Assembly (NCBI GenBank): GCA_963978895.1
Contig: OZ022243.1
Coordinates: forward strand, 8,991,750 to 9,055,749
From: Erpobdella octoculata
Lineage: Eukaryota; Annelida; Clitellata; Hirudinida; Erpobdellidae
Direction of reading: 5' to 3'
Length of the DNA stretch: 64,000 nt
A program made the position numbers and the translations under genes. Positions 31,533 to 41,665 of this stretch are shown here, piece after piece. Under the pieces are notes generated by a model. The model did not search any database, was not told where the DNA came from, and saw nothing but the letters and a program-made list of their open reading frames with translations. Numbering within the stretch: position 1 is the first letter of the stretch; each line of letters begins with the position of its first letter.

Positions 31533-34310
31533 GAAACATCAACATGATTACACTTTGCACCGCGGGGACTTTTTTTAATATTGAAACAACAAGGTGTGAT
31601 ATGAGCGGATTTAAAGCAAAATTTGATAGAATTTTGTATATATTATTTCAAAACTACAGTTTATTTGTTGTTAATGAGTAAAAAATAAAAAAAAAATAAC
31701 AAAGACATTTTTGCTTGCGCACTCCCGGGAGGTCTGTTTTTTGAAAATCAAAATAAAATATTAATAAAAATTATAGAAAGCCTTAATTTTAAAAAAATTA
31801 TGACATCAACATGTTGTTACTTGTTGCCAACATCCAAATCGTTGTTGCTCAACTTGATTTTGAGCTGTCGCAAAAAAAGGCCCTAGGCTTTATAAGCAGG
31901 TTCTAGTGAAGTTTTCTTGAACTTGACAAAAAATTTCAGAAATGTTCAAATGATTGTATCTCCGTCAAATTTTAATATTTTTCACTGAATTTTCAGTATG
32001 TGAACGTTTTTATGGTATACTAAAAGTGTATGAAATATGAGCCCTGTACGTGAACTGTAACGGGGGTTTTGAGCCCTCTTCGTTATTTTCCGCTTGGACT
32101 CCCCGGGGTGCATATTGCACAAATAGAACCTTGATTAGGATATTTTTAACCGTAACTTTATTTGGGATGAATAAAATATTATGAAATTTTTATATGTATA
32201 TACGTTTAAGTTATACTTAATTTGTCTGAAATTGGAGCTTCGTAAGTTGCCTGTAAATAAGTTTAAAGACGTTTATAAATTTACTTCTTCGGGGTGCATT
32301 TTAAAAATAACGTTGTTGGATAATTTTTAGATCGAAATAAATTTGTTGTAACATATATAATTACAGTAAAATTTATATATTTGTTCACTCTTAGGTGTCT
32401 TTATAGGTGTCTGAAATTTGAGCCGCATACGATGTATTTTAATATTTTTTCAGAACCAATTAAGTTCCCGTCACTGGGGTGCAATTTATCCGAACAGACT
32501 TGTTGTCATAGACCTACCGACTTCTTTAAAAAAAAGATTTTGATAATTATCTTAGGTTAAATATCATATTATGATTAAAAGAAAACTAAAAACAATTTGC
32601 AATCTGAACGCTGTGTTTATAAATCATGCCGATCGTATAAGTTCATTATTGGTAGCCCAGGTCACCAGAACTTTGTGAATGAAACCGATTTACGAAATGA
32701 TCGCCCACAGTTTTTTGCCCCCGTCTTTTCGCCTCCGTTTTTCCGCCCCAGGAAAGTTCGCCCTCACACTTTCCGTCCTGGGAAAGTTCGCTCCCAAGCT
32801 TTTTGCCACTGGGAAGGTTTGCCCCAGGGACGTAAATTGGGGGGGGGGCAGGGGGGAATTTGCCCCTCCCCTGATTTTCAAAATTTAAATTTTTTTTACT
32901 TAGAATTTACCATATAATTTTTTAATTGTAACTTCACTTAACTCAGTGATGATTCAATGCGTATTGAAATTCTTTTTTTGCGTGTGTAGACAATTTGCCC
33001 CCCCCCCTGATTTCAAAATTTTTTTACCTAAAGTTTACTATGCAATTTTTTAATTTTAAATTTACTTAACCTCGTGATAATTCAGTGCGTATTGGAATCC
33101 TTTTAACGTAGACAGTTTTATATCTGTTTTGGGTGCTATATTTACCATTAACTGCACAGTAATAAATGGTGTATCAGCGTTGGTCCAAAGTTTAACTATT
33201 TTCTGTGCCAAAATACAATCAGCAAACTTGTGGAGCTTTACCCTATTATTGGCATTGATATTATGTTGATTCCCTCACAGCTGTCTACACCAAAGTTAAT
33301 ATTATTAATTACACAAAAATTAAAACAAAATTCTATCTACCCTATTGTTGACCCACATTTTTTTACTAATTCTGCATTTGCCCCTGCAGTATGATTAAAT
33401 CATTCATCTCCTTTGTATCCATTGGCGGGTACAGAAATTCCTGGGAGGAAGATGCACATTCTCTTCAAAACAGCTGATGGCCGGTGAGGGGTGGACTTTT
33501 TAGTAAGTATTTTTCCAAATTTTTTTCAAAGACTTCCACTTCTTCTCCAAAAAAAACTACGGTCTTTTTCCAAAAACCAGGTATTATACCCAAAAAATTT
33601 CAGTTGATACTCTGGTTGGGTGATGCATCTCCCCACCTCTCCCTGCTAGTACTTACGTATTTATTATATAGATATAAAAGGTAATGTGTGTGTGAGGGCT
33701 GAGGGCATTCGCTTATCACATCTAAGCCACTGGAGCAATCTAAATAACATTTGGCATGCGGATGAAACTTCAATGATGAGAAAATTTTGAAAAATTAATT
33801 AAAAATCTGTTATTTATTTGACGTTTCATTGGCAAAACAGAGAAAAAACTATGCAAAAAACCCGGGCAACGCCGGGTAACCCTGTCTGGAAGCTAAATAA
33901 TGGCGGGAAAATTTGCCCCCTTGCAATTCAAAAACCGAAATCGCGGAAATTTTGATGTTTTCAGCAATAACGAAAGTAAGAACTATAAATAGCTATTCAA
34001 CATTTTGGGCGGGCATTTAGTCTTTTGCATTAAATTAATTATAACTTTTTTTGATAATTTCAAAAACAATTTAATAAAACAATTTATTCAACAAATAATT
34101 TAAAAAACACATTGTAATGAATTTAGTGCTGTTTTACATAGCATTGCATCCCGAGGACGCGACGATATGCACCAAAGTGAAGCGAATGCACCGCGGAGAC
34201 GTCGTTATATGCGTATATGCACCGCGGAGATCTCTAGAACGGACCCGGGGTGTATATTCAAATCATTGTTGTTGTTGTTATTGTTGTTGTTGTTGTTTTT
34301 GTTGTTGTTA
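31533..34310. repeat. 2.79-kb tandem unit, copy 2
   Basis: Near-identical to copy 1 over its whole length, including the hairpin at about 33860 and the GCACCGCGGAGA motifs near 34190. An 8-base duplication (GAGGGCTGAGGGC) and a few G-run length changes distinguish it. It ends in a shorter, interrupted GTT array at 34266-34320. Confidence 0.9.
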
Positions 34311-34329
34311 TTATTATTATAACGTTTAA

Positions 34330-35029
34330 TAATTATTTTTTAAGCAAAAAATTAAATGAAACATCTGTGAAGAGTTCAATAACTGCAAAAGAAAGTTTTA
34401 GGAAATTTTCTGGTGTAAATAGTCCTTCCAAGGTTATCCTAATTTATTCCATATTTTTTTGTGGGGGTACTGCTACCATAGCCACAACATATCCATTCAT
34501 TAATGGGATGATAGGAAGTTGATGATGATGAATGCATTTGCATTTAATGGCTACTTTATAAAACTGGTCATTAAGCACTTAACCTCATTTCTGAGACTTC
34601 TAAGTTGTTGAGAATGATGGTTATAATGAAACTAAGTGCAATTTAAGTATATATTTTCAGCTTATAAATATATATTTTAAAGATCACTCTATACCTTATA
34701 AATAAAGTATAAAAAAATATTTTTCTTTAAAACAACGCTTGTTTTGAAAATAAGAGAGTTGGGCGTTATCTGTATAATATATATATATAACTGACTAACG
34801 CCCAAAGTTCTTATCTTCAAAACGAAAAGTTTAGTTCAAAAAATGTTAATATAGACACTTTAATATTATTTGTAACTTTTTAGTACATTAGTATAGGAGC
34901 TTTGTTTTTAAAACAATATTTTTTATACTTTATATTATTTTTATTTTTTAGTGTTTATTTTTTTTCATAAATTTAAATATAAATATTATTTATATTTTTT
35001 TATTATTTTTCATTTTTTAGTGTTTAATG
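34330..35029. other. AT-rich stretch with a 29-bp hairpin
   Basis: Arms at about 34739-34768 (GTTTTGAAAATAAGAGAG, GGGCGTTA) and 34797-34824 (TAACGCCCAAAG, TCTTATCTTCAAAAC) flank a TA-rich loop, a small foldback element. Just upstream a frame ends in KVILIYSIFFCGGTATIATT before a stop at 34522; I could not tie it to a known protein. Confidence 0.5.
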
Positions 35030-35103
35030 TCACCCTTTGAAGTACTAACCGAGCTCGATGTTGCATAACTTCGTTGATCGGATGAGAACGTTTGCGCTGA
35101 AAC
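35030..35103 (-). ncRNA. 5S rRNA-derived pseudogene or SINE head
   Basis: On the minus strand it reads CAGCGCAAACGTTCTCATCC, then GATCAACGAAGTTATGCAAC, ATCGAGCTCGGTTAGTACTT and GGGTGAC. This follows metazoan 5S rRNA from about position 20 to 90, including the internal promoter (box A-like AAGTTAAGCAACGTC and box C-like GGTTAGTACTTGGATGGGTGAC), with several substitutions. Both 5S ends are missing, so it is a pseudogene or the head of a 5S-derived (SINE3-like) retroposon. Confidence 0.75.
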
Positions 35104-35682
35104 AAACAAACAATCATTGCAAGTTAATATAAGCGTTGTAAAAAGTCACTCTGTTTAAAACAAATCACTCTCTTTCTTAGAGGTACAAGGGAGGTAGAAA
35201 TATGAAATAAACTGCTAGAGACTAGACGAACACCAAAATTAAAAGCTTAAGTAAGTTGATAAAAAGTAAGACCATAGAGGAGTGAGTTACAGTAGAATTT
35301 TAAAAGTTACAATTTCAAGTGCATTACATTGGGTTTGCAGCAATTTTTTAAAATCTATAATTTGCTAAATAATATTCAACAGAAGCAAACAAAAACTAGT
35401 TATAAGAAAAATGTAGGAAAAAAGCATAGAGAAGGTTCAGGTGATTATTATGCCAAACAAAATGTTTTTAAGGTTATTTTGTTTTTCATTTTATCCATTT
35501 AAATTACTCTTAGATGATTATATAACTAATTGATACAATTATAAATGTTTATTTCAATTAAATCTTAAAAAATTGATTGACAATTATTTATTTGCATTGA
35601 TCATATATAAAATGCTCAAAAATATTTAAAGTTTATGTGCCTTTTTTCTAAAAAAAGCTAAAAAGTGACAAAATTATTTTGT
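35104..35682. other. AT-rich stretch without recognised genes
   Basis: No conserved coding frame or transposon end was found. It may include the body of the 5S-derived repeat. Confidence 0.4.
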
Positions 35683-36518
35683 CAGATTAGCAGGGTTGTT
35701 ACGAGCGGTAGCGCCGCACTACGCTACTGTAGCGGTGCTATTTTTAAGGTAGCCATAGCGGCACTACTATTAGCTGACAAGATCGTTGATGGTAGCACTG
35801 CTACATTTTTCAGCTGTTCTCGGCGCTATTCGCTACCGCTACTTTTATTCAAAAACAAATGTTTTTATATCAATTAAGTGATTTCCCATGTATTTAGTTT
35901 TTATTTGAAGTATGCATGAAATCTGAATCTGGTTGATTGATCGACAAGCGTAGGCGTCTCTTTGAAATGTGGAACCTTTCCTGACGAGCGTGTGCGTCTC
36001 TTTGAAGCATGGCAGAAGTGGTATACCGGGTGTCAGTAATGTTTTGAGATGTATGGTATCTGGCTGTTTGAGTGTATATAAACTTCAGTTTGTACGAACA
36101 TTTTAAGGAAGTTTTTTAAAATTTTTATTTAATTGTTTTTTGCTTGTTTGATCTTAAGGTCTTGACGTTATTTCTTGTCCAGTTGTTTTATTTACTGTAT
36201 GTGACAAATAAAATTGTTGTATATTACAACTATGTCTCCTACAAACATGTTGATTGCTCGAGGCATGTGTGTCTTTGAAGCCTGGCTCCTTAGTGTTAAA
36301 TGACCGATGCCAGATTTGTCAGAGCGGGCATGCGTGATGATTTCATGTGTGTGTAGCCTCTGGTGAATGTGTACATATACGATTTACGAAAACAGTCAAA
36401 TTTAGTTTTTCTGGTGCTGTTTCAACTTTTCCTTCATTATCGCATACTTGCTTGTCTAGTTGTTTATTTTATTGTTTGTGAGAAAAAAGTCGTTATCTTA
36501 CTACTTAGAACGTACAAG

Positions 36519-36760
36519 ATGTCAAATACCAAAAACCAAGTTGGGAGTATGCTAAAAGAAAATCTAGTTAAATCGATCGTGTAGGACGGACTTGCGTGCC
36601 ACCGGATTATTTTGTCTACACCGGCGAAGGCGAAATGGAGGGAAGTTCTCTATATTGTTGTCTTCATTGTCCAACCGATGCACATGGAAAGAAAACTTGG
36701 TCTGGTAACGGTAGCAAGTCGAGATTTAATTTGAAGAAGCTTGTAAATGACGGCTTGTAA
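36519..36760 (+). pseudogene. hAT transposase N-terminus remnant (BED-like zinc finger)
   Basis: The frame starts MSNTKNQVGSMLKENLVKSI at 36519; after a one-base frame change it reads EGSSLYCCLHCPTDAHGKKT and then SRFNLKKLVND. The CxxC followed by NLKKL...H-like spacing resembles the DNA-binding finger at the N-terminus of hAT transposases. It lies downstream of a TATA-like motif and within the hAT ends, which supports the call. No catalytic domain follows. Confidence 0.6.
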
Positions 36761-38336
36761 ATGATTTGCAATTTGTTTATGATTATACAATTTATTCAAA
36801 TTAGGTTTTACTCTTAGCTTGTGCACTTGTGCAGTAGGCATTAAGCATCTGCGTCCTGTAATCGTTATCCCGATATCAATCTGGATTTCAAAACGATACG
36901 GGAAATCCCGTATCGCTATTAAAACGATACAGCCTGCGGGGGAAGTCTCGTATCGAAATAAAATAGCGAGACTTAAATTTTGTTCTCGTATAAAGTCTCG
37001 AAAAAAATTCCGATATTTAAAAAAAATGTTTTTCAATAAATAACGAAAGTCATACATATTTAATTACCGATTGTCACAACTGTGAATATTTGCAATTGAT
37101 TCATCAACATTGATTAATTAATCTACCTATTGACAGAAGTTTATAACTATTTAACTATTATTATCTCCACTTTAAATTCAGTTTTCCTAACAGCCTGTAG
37201 CCCCATTATTTACTATTTTTAGTCTGGGAACCGGCAACATATTTCAATATATATATAACATATATAAAACCAGCTCGTCTCTGTTCTATAGCTTTTTTAG
37301 TGTTCCATTGAGAATAGTAATCAAAGATATCTAAAGCAGAGGTTAAGCCACGCCCCTCTTAGGCTGCTAGTCGACCTCTGCATACTTCCATTTAAAAATA
37401 TGCGAAGCGGCATCAACGGTTGGCAAGGCAATCGTACTCGCTGACATCGATGACTATTATTATTAATGACTATTATTAATATCATTCTATGTTTATGTTT
37501 TGGTTTAGTCTGTTTGATAAACTCATTTTGTCAAATTTGTTATATAGAATTTGAATGATTATTTTAGTGTTTCGATATCGTAATTGACCGTAATAGTAGC
37601 TCATCTAAGATATATCTTTATAATCTCGATTATCTTCTTGGTTGTATGTGAATATGTGTGTGTCACCTGTAGTGTGCACATTGTCTGCAGCTGGAATTCA
37701 AAACTTTCTCAGCTTCTTTTTTTGCCAACCGGATTCACAATCACCTATAAATAAACCGGCTGGGATTTCTTAATTTCTTCACTTTCATAATTCTTGCATA
37801 CAGGTACTTTCACGCGTTTGTCATCATTTAGAGTCTAAATCTAGACAAATAGATGTACAGAAACTAAACAAATGAAACTTATTTCAAGTTTAAAAAAAAA
37901 TTTGTAAATTTTTATAAATTTTTTAATTTTTTAATATTTAAATATTTTTTTTCAATGTAGATATTAATATTGTCTGTCGCATATAGTTCATCATTCTATG
38001 TTATCTCGTTTTATTCTAGACAAAATTTCCACAGTTGACATTTCAGTCAAGATCCCGATATCATATCGTATCGTATCGGATTTGTCTCGTTATTGGTCGA
38101 GGCGTCTTGTATCGTATCGTTTTATTCGAGACAAATTTCAGAAGTCGTATCGTATCGTATCGTTTAAAAAAAATGATGGGACGCAGAATCCTAGTAGGCA
38201 TGACCAAGGCAGTGCCGGACTGGCAGATGCGGGGCGCAGGTGGGGATAACAAATTTGGGGCGAAATATGTACGGAAAGCGAATTTCTCGCAAGTAATACT
38301 GTTGATGTCAAATAAAAATCATATACGGGTTGTTAG

Positions 38337-39106
38337 CAGGGCTGGATTTGTGGGGGGTCAGGGGTAGTTCAACCCCCCCTTGCAAAAAGGCGACCCCTCT
38401 TATGAAAATATAAAATGTGTGCTGTGGGGTCGAGGTTGAGCCCCCTTGAACCCCCCTGTAACAAAATCTCACTTTAATGGGATATGATAGGAATAGATTC
38501 ATTGCTAATTGCCAAAACTATGGGATCTACTATTGTAGCAAAGTTCTGTTTTAGGTTACTTTAACTTACTTATTGTCAAAAAGTTGGTTTCTCAGTTGAA
38601 ATCACTGTTTATATACCGTTTTTGTATCATATTCTGCTGTCTGTATGAGATATCAAGCCATCTGTAATCAGCTGGTTAAAAGCTACCTACAAACCAACAG
38701 AAAAAAGGTCACTGAGAAAACCGTTTCTCATAAGTCAAAGTTATTTGGCATAACAAACAGTGTTTGAAAATATTAAAATTTTCTAGTCTACCTTAATATT
38801 CATTTGAACTTGAAGTTGCATTTAGATATGATTATTGTAATTTATGTGCTTAAACTTGAAAATTATAATTAATTATAATTATAATAAATTATAAAAAATC
38901 AAGGGTGTTTGTTGTATTTGTTGATAATAGAATTACATGATGGCATTAAAGATTAATATTTAAGTGAAAAAACCATTTCATGGTGTTACGATGCGAAATG
39001 AAAATGTAATAAAAACAGTGTGAGCAATGCGATGTACATGAGCGGGAGTTTTTCAAAGTAAAAAAAGTCTGAACCCCCCTGACAAAATTTGACAAATCCA
39101 GCCCTG
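38337..39106. mobile_element. nested hAT-type MITE
   Basis: Left end CAGGGCTGGATTTG and right end CAAATCCAGCCCTG are perfect inverted repeats. Flanks are GTTGTTAG and ATTGCTAG, a degraded 8-bp duplication (6 of 8). Interior has G/C runs near both ends (GGGGGGTCAGGGG and CCCCCCTGACA) and no coding. It is inserted in the larger hAT element. Confidence 0.8.
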
Positions 39107-39419
39107 ATTGCTAGTGCTACTTTGTAACTTTTTACGAGTCCTCGGCAGAGTAGCGATGCTACTTATAAACTTCAGTATCGGTAGCGGTAGCGCCGCTAAT
39201 AATAAGACTGGTAGCGGTAGCGAAGAGTGGCGCTACTTTGAAAAGGTAGCGTTAACAACCCTGCAGATTAGTTGAATCATAGACTAAGTATGTGTTTAGC
39301 ATATATAAATGGTAAATGGATTAATTTATTAATGTTGTTTTCTAACTTTATAGATGGAATAATAATTACATGCTTATTACAATTTTAGTGGCATTATTAT
39401 TATTTATTTAATTAAAAAG

Positions 39420-39524
39420 GAATTTGAAGGAGCAAATATTGACCTACCACATACAATTGAAACACAAGCACAATTTCATAATCCTCCTGTTGATGAAAAT
39501 AAAGAAAAAGAATTGAAACAGATG
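39420..39524 (+). CDS. USP-like gene, exon a (linker)
   Basis: Acceptor AAAAAG, donor ATG|GTAATC, phase 0 to 0, 35 codons. Encodes EFEGANIDLPHTIETQ and then VDENKEKELKQM, an acidic, probably disordered linker. It is the first exon visible; the gene must begin further upstream or be missing its start. Confidence 0.65.
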
Positions 39525-39624
39525 GTAATCATCTTGTTGAATTGAATTAAAAGTTTGAATTGTTTCATAAATTTAATTTTATTTGAAACGTGAATATTTT
39601 TATAACTTTATTATAAAATATTAG

Positions 39625-39728
39625 AAAGTGATTGTCACTACTCCATTGAGTAATGAAGTTCAACAAATTCAAATGTTAAGTAAAGAAACCAGGGAAGGTG
39701 ATGCGGAAGGAAAAATAAACAAATCAAG
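39625..39728 (+). CDS. USP-like gene, exon b (linker)
   Basis: Acceptor ATATTAG, donor AG|GTTATT, ends in phase 2. Encodes KVIVTTPLSNEVQQIQMLSK and a charged tail. Confidence 0.6.
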
Positions 39729-39777
39729 GTTATTTTTAATTTTGTTGTTAAAAAATGTTTAAAAAACATATAAGGTA

Positions 39778-39880
39778 AAGCTAGGTCAGAAGGCCGATGG
39801 TTCTAATCAGGTTGGCATCACCAGTGTATATGGGGTTGTAGGAAGAAGCCTTAAATGGCCTTAAATGGCCTAACTTTATG
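39778..39880 (+). repeat. partial tRNA-SINE-like sequence in intron
   Basis: GGCCGATGGTTCTAATCAGG and CATCACCAG resemble the box B region and body of the SINE at 17225-17397 in the plus orientation. Divergent and incomplete. Confidence 0.4.
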
Positions 39881-39987
39881 CATACCATTCCCAAACTTGG
39901 ATTAAAAATGAGGGACAATAAAAAATCAGTTCAAGTTGTCTGATCTGTGACAAATATCAATTTATCTCTTATCTTCTTCCATTTTAG

Positions 39988-40063
39988 TTTTAAGACACTT
40001 GATGTTGAAGATTATAAACTAATTAAAACAAAGTTCTGTAAAATTAGCCCACAAGTGCTGGAG
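39988..40063 (+). CDS. USP-like gene, exon c (linker)
   Basis: Acceptor CCATTTTAG, starts in the phase left by exon b and encodes SFKTLDVEDYKLIKTKFCKI followed by SPQVLE. The donor (GAG|GTCATG) is weak, and its phase does not match the next exon, so its end is uncertain. Confidence 0.5.
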
Positions 40064-40177
40064 GTCATGGAAAAAATATATTTAATTCATTTTTTAAATT
40101 TTCCCTTTGTGATTTTAATTGTAGAAATAAATTTTAATCATTTTAATAAATAAGCTTTTTAAGAAGCATAAAAATAG

Positions 40178-40275
40178 TTTTCAAAAATTCAGTGTGCCCG
40201 ACGATATTGAAGAAAATAATGAAACTAAACAAGAAAATGAGAAAACAAAAAATGATTGTAAAATTCCAGTTAAGG
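40178..40275 (+). CDS. USP-like gene, exon d (linker)
   Basis: Encodes VPDDIEENNETKQENEKTKN and DCKIPVK, donor AAG|GTAATG in phase 0, which fits exon e. The acceptor may be the TAG at 40177 or the CAG at 40194; both need a preceding phase of two bases, so the link to exon c is unsettled. Confidence 0.5.
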
Positions 40276-40597
40276 TAATGTTTGGTAATTTAGTTATATT
40301 CTTCGCAAGTTTATTTTATTATTTTGGAAGTATTGGTTTCACAATCAGATTGTTTAAGGTTCAAACTCGAGCTAATATGCAGAAGTACTGAATATGAAAC
40401 CTGCAGTAAGGAAAGAACTGTGGAATTTAATTCAGAAAGTTCAAGATTTAACTTTTTAAATTAATTTCATTTGATATGTCATATATTAATAAACAAAATT
40501 GCTAAATTGCATGTAGCCATCTACTGGATTACAGGTTAATATCCCTAAGCAAGCTCCAAATTGGGAGTTCTCTAAGAATAAATAAACATCAGTTGGT

Positions 40598-40795
40598 GAA
40601 AAGCTCATATAAGTGGGTGAATGTTTAGGACAAGGGGTGAATGTTTAGGATAGTGGGTGAATTTTTAGGACAAGGAGTGAATGTTTAGGACATGGGGTGA
40701 ATGTTTAGGGTAGGGGATGAATGTGTAGGAAGTGTGTGATGTTTAGGATAGTGGGTGAATTTTAGGATTGTGGGTGAATGTTTAGGTTAGTTATA
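40598..40795. repeat. intronic minisatellite, GGTGAATGTTTAGGA units
   Basis: About ten degenerate units of roughly 19 bp (GTGGGTGAATGTTTAGGATA) in the intron between exons d and e. G-rich on the plus strand. Confidence 0.85.
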
Positions 40796-40885
40796 ATAAT
40801 TATATTAGGATATGTAGGGAAATTATATTTAGCTATTATAAAAATAGTGGAATCTATGGTTGATCTAAATAATATTACTTTACAG

Positions 40886-40981
40886 AAGAAAACAGATAAA
40901 GGTTATGGAAAAAATAATTTGGCGAAAAGTACATATAAAAATGGAAAAATGGAGTTTGAAAAGTCTCTTAAACCAATCGAG
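40886..40981 (+). CDS. USP-like gene, exon e (basic linker)
   Basis: Acceptor TTTACAG, donor GAG|GTGAAT, phase 0 to 0, 32 codons. Encodes KKTDKGYGKNNLAKSTYKNG and FEKSLKPIE. Lys-rich, possibly part of a nuclear localisation region. Confidence 0.65.
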
Positions 40982-41262
40982 GTGAATTTTTATTTTCATT
41001 GCTTTCAATTTTGAATTCTGGATAATAATACTAACTTAAACTTAAACAAACTTTTGAAAATTGTTTATTATATTTGAGTTAAATTGAATGATTAATGCAA
41101 TTAAGTTACTTTTATACAATTATTTGTATTATTAGTTGAGTTTTATATAAAAAAAATCCATAAAACTCTGCACCAAAGGATTCATTGTTCTGTTGGGTTT
41201 AGAGCTATCAAGGCACTGATTTTAAATTTTATCAAAACTTTATTTCCATAACTTTTGTAAAG

Positions 41263-41345
41263 CATCAAGAACCATTTGAGAAAAGGAAATCTTCGTTAAA
41301 AAAAGCTTACCTCTCATCATCATCATCATCATCATCAGAAAGTGC
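41263..41345 (+). CDS. USP-like gene, exon f, part 1 (before copia insertion)
   Basis: Acceptor TTTTGTAAAG, phase 0. Encodes HQEPFEKRKSSLKKAYL and a run of seven or eight serines (TCA codons, the source of the CAT/TCA microsatellite), then E and S. The copia element breaks the exon within the codon after the serine. Part 2 continues at 45887 in the same frame; without the insert the exon would be 156 bases, exactly 52 codons, with phase 0 at both ends. Confidence 0.75.
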
Positions 41346-41526
41346 TGTTGAATATAGTTTTTGTTTTGCTTATAAATCGAACAGTTTATTTTATCTATTA
41401 TTAATTGACCATTGTTCTTTTTATTCTATGTACTTCCTTCTTTGTTGTTTCTCGAGTCGACATGTTGCTTTTAGTTGTGTACAATAAATTCGGGTTTTAC
41501 TCTTAAATAAAGTATAAAACACAATA
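41346..41526 (+). repeat. copia 5' LTR
   Basis: Begins TGTTGAATATAG and ends AAAACACAATA, with AATAAA-type signals (TACAATAAATTC and AAATAAAGTATAAA) in its second half that probably serve polyadenylation. Termini are TG...TA rather than the usual TG...CA, given the 5-bp duplication. Confidence 0.95.
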
Positions 41527-41542
41527 GGTTATGGGTCCAGTC
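41527..41542 (+). promoter_or_regulatory. copia primer-binding site
   Basis: GGTTATGGGTCCAGTC is complementary, with one mismatch, to the anticodon stem-loop of initiator Met tRNA as used by Drosophila copia. It abuts the 5' LTR. Confidence 0.85.
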
Positions 41543-41665
41543 AGCTACTAACTGTGTAACTCGAATTTATTAAAAGTTTACGATCGAAATTTTTCGTAAT
41601 TTAGAGCAGCGAAGTAATCACGTTTTCTTTTGAATCGCTGACACCTGTTGACAGTTGTTTGAATA

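Larger units (their letters stand above)
35691..39263 (+). mobile_element. hAT element, internally deleted, 8-bp target duplication
   Basis: Left end CAGGGTTGTTACGAGCGGTA and right end (reverse complement) CAGGGTTGTTAACGCTACC. CAGATTAG flanks both sides (35683-35690 and 39264-39271). CAGGG ends and an 8-bp duplication define hAT. The subterminal regions are rich in GGTAGCG/CGCTACC on both sides, likely transposase sites. A TATA box (TATATAAA at about 36075) and the start of a transposase remain, but the catalytic part does not. A second MITE is nested inside. Confidence 0.9.

Noticed and set aside
31325..31534. Frame ending in poly-Cys, repeated at 34117
   Set aside because: The poly-Cys (or poly-Leu) tail is the GTT array; the rest is repeat DNA.
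34250..34522. Frame ending IYSIFFCGGTATIATTYPF as terminal exon of a membrane protein
   Set aside because: Hydrophobic end looks interesting, but the start runs through the GTT array, no family was recognised and no adjoining exon was found.
40600..40790. Telomeric repeat relic
   Set aside because: Units are about 19 bp and contain TTTAGGA, not tandem TTAGGG; it is a minisatellite.
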